Assembly (NCBI GenBank): GCA_030267565.1
Contig: BRXU01000010.1
Location: forward strand, 492,501 to 556,500
Reading direction: 5' to 3'
Length of the DNA stretch: 64,000 nt
DNA from: Pleodorina starrii
Taxonomy: Eukaryota; Chlorophyta; Chlorophyceae; Chlamydomonadales; Volvocaceae
Below the pieces are notes generated by a model, which was given only the letters and a program-made list of their open reading frames with translations, did not search any database and was not told the origin of the DNA. Both the position numbers and the translations under genes were made by a program. This document shows, one piece after another, positions 35,061 through 46,269 of the stretch (the stretch's first letter is position 1; the number at the start of each line of letters is the position of its first letter).

Positions 35061-37018
35061 GGTGGGGGTTTGGAGCATCATGGCAGCGCAGGAGGGCAGG
35101 AGGCCGCAGGATGTGAGGGGCGCCTGTACAGACAACGCCCGGTAAGGCAGTTGGCTTACTCCTAGCCTCAGGGATGGCTAGTTGAGGCCCTCGATGACCG
35201 AAGATCTTTGAAGATGGGAAGCGGAAGCACATAAATGAATACTGCCGCGCACATTGGAAGGAGGCTGGGGAGGAAGGTAGAAGCTTTGACGGAGTGTGAC
35301 CGGACGCGGACTGATATCCATTGCACCTTGAAAAGGACGAGGATTCGAATCTTTGACGTCCTATGTCTGTTCTGCGCCGGGGGATTGATCGGAGTGCCGT
35401 ACAATCCGGAGTGCCGTACAATCTGGAATGCTGTACTGTAGGATGAACAGCCCGTCTGGCCGGTACTCCTAGCGACTGCAGTGGGAAGGTGGCCCCCCTT
35501 GAAACACTCGCAATAAAGGTTACAGATGGATCGTCACCGGTGACGGCCGCGTGCATGGTGCACGATGTACAATTACGTGTATCCGAAAGGAACTTGAACG
35601 AGTATATGTCGTAGGAGACAGTTGTCTGCTGGATTGGATCATTTTGCTAGTTCGTGTCTTGGGGGAGGCACCCTTTACCGGTAACGCAATTTCTGATATT
35701 GCATGGGCCAAGCACCGCCAAGCTTGTAAAAAGAAGGTCGAACGTGCCGGTTGTCCGTCAGGAAACCTTGCTCGCAAGTCGCAACCTGCGCGGGCGGGGA
35801 TAGGTAAGGGGACCCTCATCGCGTTCCTTCGTTGGGCGGCACGGCGGCGACAGAAGAAGGGTTCGCCATGCGGAGAGTGCACGGAAACGCCGGGGCACAC
35901 ACCTGCTGCTCGATAGCACAGCATTTATGCAGCCCCTTGGGGGAAGGGACACGGTAGTAGGGGCCATTTGTGGCGTAGGACATGCGAAACCTCCACGGGT
36001 AAAAACGCAGTGCGGTGACCTGGTGCATCCTGGTCTTGTGCAAGGCCCCGTCTCGACGCTGCACGGAACGACGGTGGACCTTGCCGCACCAAACACCCCA
36101 GCCGTCGTTTCCCCCGTTCTCTCGACACACTGCCTCCCCCCGCAGGCAGACTATTGTTGATGGAAGGGGATTGCATCAGGCACTGAATCGCATTGCTGTT
36201 CGCGCACGAGCATCGGCGGCAAAACAGCGTCCATTCCAGGTTTGTCTTGCCCTGTCTGGCTCTCAGGTACCATATCATGGCAGTTTCCCAATGCATAGTC
36301 TGTACTACTGGTGCTTTCTGAGTGTGTACAGCCTGCCGGACTAATGAACTTTGCCTGGGCGGCAGTGCCTCCGGGTTGCGGAGGCTGGATGAGCTCGTTC
36401 ATGGGGTTGGGATGGGTGGGGGGCCTGGAGGGGCCCGCAGGCTCGGTTCCGTGGTCAAGCGATACGCTGGGGTCTTCCCTTCCCCGCCGTGCGCGTTTTA
36501 CATGCTATGTCCCAAGGATCCCGAGTCGCTTGTTGGCATGTGCGCATACTGGCGTAGCCCGATTTGGCGGGTATGTCCCGTACGGCAGTTGTTCAGGACG
36601 AAGAGCGATGCTTTGCGCTCGGTTGACTGGTAGCGCAGCATGGGACAATGCTCATGTCATGAACATGCAATATTAGAGTGCGCTTTTGGCTTAGATCGAT
36701 TGGTACAAAACTTGGCATCTTTTACAGATGCTCCCGCTTGCGTACCCCGAAAGCGCTGACCGGGCCACAAGGCGATAGAAACTATCTGATAAAGATTAGT
36801 TGGATTGCAGTCAGCGCATGTTAGCCTAGTTTTTCGCTTCCCGGTTCTATTGTTCAACGACGTCAAGTTTTGTACTGGTGCAGCCCTTCCCAACAAACGA
36901 TAACTTGATTACAATATATTATTGCACCGGGAGCTGGAGCTTGGGGCGGTGGCTGTGGTCTCATGGCGTGACATCGCCGCCCCAACAGCTTCAGCTGACA
37001 TAACTGACAAAAAACACA
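35061..37018. other. expansin-like 3' flank to EAF1-like promoter; no gene recognised
   Basis: Includes a TGTAA at 35725-35729 and tandem copies of GGAGTGCCGTACAATC near 35390-35440. Open frames around 35551-35916 and 36311-36676 lack any recognisable domain. The last ~350 bp (36660-37018) is AT-richer, with ATTACAATATATTATTGC near 36909, and is the likely promoter of the EAF1-like gene. Confidence 0.4.
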
Positions 37019-40000
37019 ATGTCGACGACACCTGACCCAAAAGAAAAGGAGGATGCTTTGCTGGAGAAGGCGGCAGCACTCAAGGTATGACTTTCAAAGA
37101 CAGCTCGGTCGGCGCCACCTGTCCCCCGACAGCTGGGACTCCACTTGCTGCCCATACTTGCGTCTCACACCCCCGTACTCGCTGGGAAATTTGTGTCAAT
37201 AGGCGCAATGGAAGATGCTGGCGGTAGCGTTCAACTTCCCCTGCGAGGAGCCAAAGCGGCAAGCAACCCACTGGGACTACGTGCTGCGCGAGGCGCAATG
37301 GCTCGCGGAGGACTTCATGCAGGTTCGATATTCCTGGGGGGAGGGACACAGTCAATGTGGGGAAGGGCGCACTGCTGGGGTCCTCCGCGGCGGGTGAGGA
37401 ACAGGTTTGTGTGCTTGGTGGGCGCCAGGGGACGGGCGCGCTCCAGGAAGTCAGCTTGGGAGCCAACCCTCCCTGCCTCCACGGAACAAAAGATGTATTA
37501 CACCACGCGTTTACAAAAGAAGGCCCATACGTCCGTGCACGTCCATGCAGATGGGCTGCCCCCGCACAGCAAAATCCAATCATGCGCGCCCGCTAATGCG
37601 CGCCAGTCTGCTCAAGACGATTACATGCCGTGGTGCTCCCACACGCGCTTGCGCTTCCGCGTAGGGCACTTCATCGGCGGTAGATCACCTGGTTCGCACC
37701 CACACCTTTTCCGCCTGACCCAAATTCGCCCCCCAGGAGCGCCTATGGAAGCAGGCCGCCGCTGCGCGGATAGCCCATGACGCCGCCAAGTTCGATCGGA
37801 CGAAGCTTAAGGTGCGAGAAATGCAAACCGCCTCTCGACCGCTGGCGCATTCACGCCCCGAACCCGGGAGCGACCTGCCGGGGCTTGCCAGTTTGGCATG
37901 ACAGCGGGGCTGACCGCGGGCCAGTGGCGTTCCCAGGGCCATATGCACCCACTGGTGGTCACGGGTGACTTCACTTTCGAACGGACTTGGTTGGTGGTTT
38001 TCAGTTCTCCCTGAATCGGGGCGCGGCCATGCGCTGAGGGCGCTGCGTGAGCGTTGCATGGACTTTTTGTGTGCGTCAGCACGAGGCTAGAACGCGCGCG
38101 GGCTGAGGCAGCCCTCCTCGACCCGTCGAAAGCCCACACTGCATGTGCACGCCGCAACTGCATGTGCACGCCGCAAGCAGCAGCGCCCCCTGGTTTGCCC
38201 CGCTCCCCCGCCCCCCCGCCCTCCCAAAACGCCAACGGCACGCCCGTCCGGGAACGCGCCTGCGCTCGCAGCCCGTGCAAACCAAGGTTACTTGGAGCGT
38301 GGAATGCGCTCCGGAGGAGCTGGGCCGCGTCAAGGGGAGTCTGGCTGAGGTGCCGGATGGGCGCAGCAAAAAGTTGCCGAACGGCGCCGCGGACGGCGGT
38401 GCGTCGGGATGGGACGTTCTTAGGCGGGTTGGGTTGGGTTGGGTTGGGGGTTGGGGACTCGGCAACGATGAAGTGGGGGTGCCACGTGAAGGTCGAGACC
38501 CGTGAGCGGTGATATGGTGGCGAGGTGGGATGCAGTGGGGTTGTGGGGAGCATCGGAAATTGGCGCGGTCGACGGCCGGGTTCACCGGTGCAGCGGGTGG
38601 CCGGAAGGGGGGGAGAGCTCCGATTGGGTTGGCAAGGTAATGGCGCCAGGAGTCGTGGTGGCGGATGGCTCAAGCCAAGGGGTTTTTTGTGGCCACGGTT
38701 GCCGCTTCCGGGCGTCGTCGGTCGAAGGCCTAGCTCGCGGCGGCGGCGCGCCGCCGCACACCGCGCCGTTGGGTGGCACAGCGGCCCGCCCGAGCGGCTT
38801 TGCGCCGGTGGTTACCTCGCTGCGTTACCTCGCTGCGCTTCGGTTTTCTTGTCCCTCCCCACCTAACTGTCCCCCGCCCCACAATCGACGACGGTGTGCA
38901 GGCCCCGCCGCGCCCTCCACGCCCGATCGCGACGCGGAGCTGCCGGGTCTGCCCCTGAGCGACCACCTCACCTTCACGGTTCTGACCAGTGCGGAGGAGC
39001 TCATGGAGGCCCTGGTGCGGCAGCTGGAGGTGGGTGACGACTGGGAGGGCGGGAACGGGATGGGGAGAGGGGGGCTGGAGGTGGGTGACGACTGGGAGGG
39101 CGGGAATGGGGGGAAGGGGGGCGGGGCTGGAGGTGGGTGACGACTGGGAGGGCGGGAACGGGATGGGGAGGGGGGGGCTGGAGGTGGGTGACGGCTGGGA
39201 GGGCGGGAATGGGATGGGGAGGGGCGGGGCTGGAGGTGGGTTGGCCCGCCAGGCCCCTCCCACCAGGATGGAGAGGGTGCTTGCCCTCTGCTAGGGCATT
39301 GGGTTTTGGGAGGATGTACCAATGAGGGTACTGCAGCGGAGGAAACGGAACCAGGACCTAGCAACACTTACCAGACGTACCGTACCTGTCAATTTTGGAA
39401 TGCCGGGCCGAGAGAGCCGCGATCGCGTCGCCGCCGGACCGATGGGGACGCTAGGAGGAGGGATTCGGGCGTTCTGTGGCGCAGGTGTGGTTAATCCACA
39501 TTTGCGAGTGGGGCCTGGACAGCCAGGAGGCGCACTAGGAAGGAGGGGGCTGGAGCTCCGATGCAAAAGCTGTACTGCATATGTGTGTGTGTGTGTCGCC
39601 CGCGCTCTCGCGCTCGTTCACAACAGTTTACCGTATCTTTCCGCGGTAGCGGGAGAGGCCTGGGATCGGGGCAACCCGACACCCCACCCCTCCTGCTCCC
39701 ATAACCCACGCCTCGGCTCTGTCGGGCGTATTATTATGATTATTATTATTACCGTATCTTTCACAGCAGACAAGGAGGAGGGGCGAGGGAAGTGCGACGG
39801 GCCGGGCAGCTGGCAGGGTGCACCGCATGTATTGCGAGACTGGGGTGGTGCTGTCACGCTCAGTCGCCAAGAGGGTTGGGAGTGCCACGCCTAGGATATG
39901 GGCGGGGGACTGGGCTGGGCCGGGTCAGTCCCCGACCGACTGAGATGGGTTGCCAGCAAGCGGGCCCCGGATCGACTACTGCGGAAGTTGTCGGGGGATA

Positions 40001-43000
40001 AAAGAAGAAGATACCACAGCGAAGGAATTGAGACGGCGTTAGTGAATGGCCCCGGAACCCCTGTCGGGGGACGAGGAGGGGGAGGCGGAGGCCATCCAAC
40101 CAGAGCGGCCTAGCCGCGTGCGGGTGTGTGGGTGGTGGGCGGGATCTCCACTTTCGGCGCACGGCGCGCACTGTGCGTTGCGCGTGGGCGCATGTCAAGG
40201 GGCGCGTCGGTGCCGAGGTCGGGTTGCGTGCCTTGCCTTAACCCGCTGAACCCCCTCTCCCCCTTCCGTGCCCCGGACCCTTCCCCTCCTTGCGCGCCTG
40301 GTGCCGTGCTGCGCTGTGCCGTGCTGTGCTGTGTCTTGCTGTGCAGGAGGAGGACGTGGCGCGGCTGGCTGCCTACGCGGAGCACGTCGCGGACTATGAG
40401 GCGGCCTATGAAGCGGCGCAGTACGCGCGGTCGTCGACGGCGGTGAGCAAACGACTCGCAGGACGGCCGGGCCGCGTGCCGTGCCGCGTCGCGTCGTGCC
40501 CGGCCTCCCATATTGCTAAAAGGGGGCTGCTTGCTGCTGGCCTGACCCACCATCCGTCTATCTGCCCTGGCACGGCCCACCCTCCCTGGAACGTGGCCTC
40601 CGTTCCTTCGCTGCGGTTCGTAATCTTTAATCTTCCCCCTTTCCCTGACCCCCTTTCCCACCCCCCCGCAGCTCTCTGACGGCGAGGACCTGCCCATCGG
40701 CCGCAAGTTCCCCATTGGCGGCCTCAAGAAGAACCTGGGCTCGCGGCCCAAGGTGGCCCTGCCGGCAGGCGCCGACGACACGGACTCGCTTGGGGAGGCC
40801 AGCCCCGCGCCGCCGCACCACCTCCGGGCGGGCGCGGCGGCAGGCGGCGCAGCCGCGCGGCGCATCGGGCTTGCGGGTGAGCCGCCCCCGCTTGGACCCA
40901 GATCCCCTTCCGGCTTGGACCCAGATCCCCTTCCGCAACAGCCGATTGGTGATTTGCGGCACCAACGCCTTGGCACCAGCTTTGCTCATCTACCTGTCTG
41001 CATGCAGCCACCAGCTGCTGCTACTGCTGTTGCTGGTGGTGCTTCCTGCCGTCCTTCTATCTGTATGCAGCCACCAGCTGCTGCTACTGCTGTTGCTGGT
41101 GGTGCTTCCTGCCGTCCTTCTATCTGTACCTTTGTGTGCGTGCTTGGGTGAGGTCAGCACCTCGGCCGTGCTGGACCGACAGCTCTCGACGCGCGGATCC
41201 GCGCGTTGCCACCCTCGTTATCGCTATCGCAATCGCCGCCGCCGCCCCTGCCGCCCCGGCCGATTGACCCCACAGGCGCCGCTGCGCACCGGGGCGCCAT
41301 CGCAGCCGCGGATGACGACGTGCACCCCAGCAAACGGAAGCGCAAGCAGACGCGCGACTTTGAGGACGACGACGCCGTGGTGGCACCGGGCCCGGTCAAC
41401 AAGGTGAGACGGGTCCATGTGCGGTTGCGTGAGACAGGCCCCGTCAGCGGGAGACAAGGGCGAGCCGAGCAGGGGCCGGAGCGGGGGCGTGAGCGGGAGA
41501 GGAGGGCTCAGCTGAGCCGGGGCTGGGCCGGAGGCGTGAGCGGGGAAGAGAGAAAAGGCGGAGGCGGGGAAGAGAGGCGGAGGCGGGGCTTTCGAGCGGA
41601 ACCAGAGCGACCTCCCGCGCCGCCTGCCTGCCGGCGCCGGCCCGTCCTGTGTTGTGTTGTGTCTCGCGGAAGTGCGCTCTTAGCAGCCCCCTCTTGGCTA
41701 CACCCCCCTCGCGTTCGCGCAGGGCCTGAAGCTGAAGACGTCGGGGGCCCTCAAAGACGATAAGGTGGGCGGATCCGGGGTCCGAGGCACCCGCGGGGCG
41801 GGCGGTCGGGCGCCGCTGTTTGCGGCGTGCGCACCCCAACTGGCCGGGGTGGGGACAGGGTGCAGGGGGGGGGACCACCACCTCAAATACCCCAGGCTCA
41901 TACACAATTCCCCCTTCCCTGCCCGCGCGCGCAACGTCTGCGACACGTCGGAGAATGAGCCCGGTTCCCATTTGCGGCACATGTTGCGAAAGCGCGGTTT
42001 CCACCTACAAGCGCACCCAGCTCCAAAGCACGCGCCTGCAACCACACCCGCGCTGCGGTGCCCCTCGCTTAACGTCCCTCGCTTACGTCCCTCGCTTACG
42101 TCCCTCGCTGCCCGACCGCAGTCGAAGAAGCTCAAGAGCCCCGCGAAGCCCCCGGGTGGCGTCCACGCCGGCGGCGGCTTCGCGGCGGGCCGCGAGGGCC
42201 CTGGCGCGCACGCGGGGGTGATCCAGAAGGGCGTCGTGGCGGGTGGCCTGAAGCACCCGCTGCTGCGAGGGACCGCCGCCATACCCGACGGTGGCATGCG
42301 GGGCCTGCCCTGGACAGGGACGGACGACCAGGTGGGGAGAGTGGGCGGCGGGGATACGGAGGGGGTGGTGTGGGCTGTGGGGCTCCTTGCATAAGCGCCT
42401 GGTTGAGTTCTGGTGCGAAGTTGGAAAAAGGGGCTTATGCGGCGTGGGTGCGGGGTTTGGGGGGCTGGTAGGCGTGGGAGCAGGTGCGCGACGCGGGCTG
42501 GGAAATAGGTGCCGGGGCCGGTGGTGGGGTCGGTGCCAGTGCGAGCGTGAGGGGATTGCAGTGTGCCTGTGCGTGCTTGCTTCGCCTGTCCGCTCTGCTG
42601 TTTGGTCTATTGCTGTCATGCACTTCCTGCCTCCGCAGCCTCCACCCCTCCACCCTAACCCCCCTCCTGCCATGGGCTTTATGGTCATCTTTGTTTGTGT
42701 TGGTGCCTGGGGGCTGCAACCAGTACCAACTTGGCATTGCACTTACCCGGCTCCCCTCCCGCCTCCCGCCTCCCGCAGATCCTGGCGGCTATCGTGACGG
42801 AGTTCACCCAGAACTGGCTGCTGGTGGCGGATGTGATGCGATCAGCCAACAGCATGCAGGTGAGCAGGTGCATGGATGGCTTGGATAGCTTAGCTGTTAG
42901 CTGGCTTGGCCGGCTGGCTGGCGTTAAGAGTGGGGTGGGTGGGTGGGTGGGTAGGCGACGACAGCGGCGCATCGGTGTGTGTGTGGCCGCCGGCTGCCCG

Positions 43001-46000
43001 CCGGGCTGCGCATGGGCGGGCTCCCAGCCCTCGTTCGTCTCTTGTCGCTTCGGTGCACGGCAGTCCCCCGTCCTTTGCCAAGCAAGGGACGTGCATCCCA
43101 GCACACCTACGGTACCGCGCCGCAAGGCCGGCACGACCCCCCTCCTGTCTTGCTCACAAGCCTCTCGACACCACTCCCCGTCCTCCTATATGGCCGCGTC
43201 TGCGGCGCAGCCCTCCTTCGTGAGTCTTAGCGTTTATTGGGCACTGGCTGAAATACCAACGTTGTTGTTGGTACCTCCCCCTCGCCCCTTTCCTCCTGCT
43301 TGGCTTGGCTGGGTTCGCCAACATTGTCTCCGCTCCTTGGCATCGGTTCGTGTGTGTATTTCGGTTCGTGTGTGTAATTTGGTTGGTGTGTGTAATTTGG
43401 TTGGTGTGTGTATTTCTGAAACCCCTGCTGGAAACCCCTGCTCGCGACGGACGGACCTGCAGGGCGTGTACCGCCGTCCCGACATGTGCAAGTACCGGTA
43501 CGCGATGCTGGTCAAGGCCTGGCAGGCGGAGAACGGCGAGGAGGGGGCGCCGGAGGCGCAGCACAGCGCGACGCTGTCGCTGGCCATCATGCCGAAGCAG
43601 CAGGTGGGTGGGTGGGTGGGTGCGTGGGCGGGCGAGTGAGCGGGGGATGTAATAAATGAAGAAGGACGGGGGACTGCACGGGCTCGAGGCAGCGATGGCA
43701 GAGATGGCTCGAGGCGGCGTTGGGGGCGGCGTGCTGCAAGGGGGGAAGCGTGCCCTTCCTTCCTCCTGCCTTTCTACACCTGACCCCGACCCTGTAGGTC
43801 GGGTGCAGCGGCGCGTGCGCGTGCGTGCGTGCGTGCGAGCAGCTGCGCAGTCGGGCGTGAGTGCGTCACGGAGTGGCCCATAGCTCTAACAAGGAGCCTA
43901 ACTTCACCCCGCCCCGCCCCGGCCAGCACACTTGGCCCCCTTCCCCTGCCCTTCGCGCCCCATTTGTTCACGGGCTCCGACCCATCCGCGGATAGCCCCA
44001 CTGTCAGCCTGTCAGCCTATTGCCTAACTGAGCTGCCATACTCTCCCCGCCCCGCCCCATTGCACGCTTAACCCCTCCGCCCCTCTGCCCCTCTTCTCCC
44101 CCCCCCAACACACACACACCGCGCCGCCGCCCCGCGCTGCCGCAGGCTAAGGAGGTGTTGTATCAGGTGCTGCCCGTGTCGGAGGCGACGCTGAGGCGGC
44201 ACCAGGAGACGGTCGCCGGGCTGCACGTGCGCCACCGCACCAAGCGCCACGCGGAGCGGCAGCAGCAGCGGGAGCTCTACCGCACGCGACACAACCCGCA
44301 CGAGAGCCACTACATCGTGTCGCAGAACGTGATGCAGGTGAGTAGGGGGCTAGGGGCAGGGGCTGGGGTGGGGCAGGGGTTGGGCTGGGGCTGGGGCAAG
44401 CGTGGGGTTTGGGCCAAGGATGGGTGTGCACATCGCGCGTGCGGGGCTGCGCGCGTGTGTGTGGTCAAGAGTGCGACCGAACCGTGTTGTCGGCAAGGTT
44501 TGCTTTTCCTGAGGGGAAGCCGCGATGCGGCGGGGCTGTCAAAATGCTCCCATGTGTGTATGTGAGGCTACTTGATAACGGTCGCGAAGTCTTGGGGGAC
44601 AGGGACAGGAAGGGCCAGCCAGCTGTCCTGCCGGCAAGTGCTTGCTCCACTGTGAGTTCCGGATGTGGCAGCATGCTGCTTTGTGTTGGGACCTGGCCAG
44701 GCAGGACAAGCCGGCCGGGAAGGGTTGGGGTTAGGACACATCCCCAGAGGACAGCATAGACACAGACACCCTCCGAGAAGACCCTCCGGGGTCAAACAGC
44801 GGCCATCCCCGCATCACCTTCAAAATGCGTTGAGTTCTCTGTGGGGGCTTGTGGAGCCGCACTCGCCTTTGGTCGGTTGCGTGTGGATGGTCACGAGCTT
44901 AGCTTTCCTTGTCCACCCAACACACCCGACGGCGGATGCGCGCGGCCGACCAGCAACTCGGCGCGCGCGCCTGCGCCAAGGCTCGGGACTTGCCACGTCT
45001 TGTCTCATCGGCATACATCGGCCCCCGTGCGAATGGCTCAACCACGCGTGCAGGCGAGCGGCGGCCGCATCCTGAGTCCCCTGGAGCTCGGCCTCGGCCC
45101 CAGCATGCCGGACCCCTCGGCGCAGACGTCCGGGGGGGGCACCGGCACACAGGCGCAACCCAGCGGCGGCCAAACATCGCAACCCGGCATGCCGTCTTAC
45201 CTGACAGGCCAAACTTCCAGCACGCCGGGGTTGCAGGGGCAGCCATCCATGGCGCAGCCGACGATGGCGCAGCCATCGGCGCAACAGCAGCAGCCGTTGC
45301 AGTCGCAGCCGAGCATGTCGGAAGCCTCGCAGGCCGCTGCTGCGGCTGCGGCCGCGGCTGCGATGCAGCCGCAGCCGGGAATGCCCGGCATGCCGGGAGC
45401 GCTGCCGCCGGGGATGCAGGCCTTGCAGCAGCAGCAGCTGCAGCAGCAGCAACAACAACTGCAGCAGCAGCAACAACAGCTGCAGCAGCAGCAACAACAA
45501 CTGCAGCAGCAACAGCAGCTGCAGCAACAACAACAACTGCAGCAGCAACAACAACACATGCAGCAGCTGCAGCAGCAGCAGATGCAGCAGCAACAGCAAC
45601 AGCAGCTGCAGCAACAACAAAAGCTGCAGCAGCAGCAGCAAGCCGGGCAGCCGGGCCAGCAGCAGATGCAACCGGGCGTCATGCACCCCGCGCAACTGGC
45701 CGCAATGCAACAACAGCAGCAGCAGCAGGCCCAACAGCAGCAGCAGCAGCAGGCGGGAGCGGCATTGCAGCCTCAGAATGCGGCGGCAGCACAGGCGGCC
45801 GCAGCGGCCATGGCTCAACAGAACGCGCGCATGCAGAGCGCGATGCTGCAGCACCAGCAGGCAATGCAGCAGCAGGCTCAGCAGCAGGCGGCAGCGGCGG
45901 CGGCGCAGGGGCAGCAGCAGGCCGTGGCAGGGCAGCAGCAGCCGCTGAGCATGGCGCCTGGGACAGCCCCGGGGGTGGCCCAGCCCGGCCAGTCGCAGCC

Positions 46001-46238
46001 CAATGCCGCCCAGATGGCTGCCGCGCTCCAACAGCAACAGCAGCAGCAGCAACAGCAACAGCCGGGCCGTGTCCCAACGCCGCCCCTGCAGTCCATGCCG
46101 TCGTTGCCTGGCATGCAGCAAGCCCGCCCGCCGACCCCAGTCATGCTGGCCAATCAACAGGCGCTGCTGCAGCAGCAATTGATGAAACAAAAAATGTTGC
46201 AGCAGCAGGCACAGGCGCAGGCAACCCAGCAACAGCAA

Positions 46239-46269
<31 letters not shown>

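Noticed and set aside
35341..35352. GGATTCGAATC resembling a tRNA T-arm
   Set aside because: No matching acceptor, D- or anticodon stems could be laid around it.
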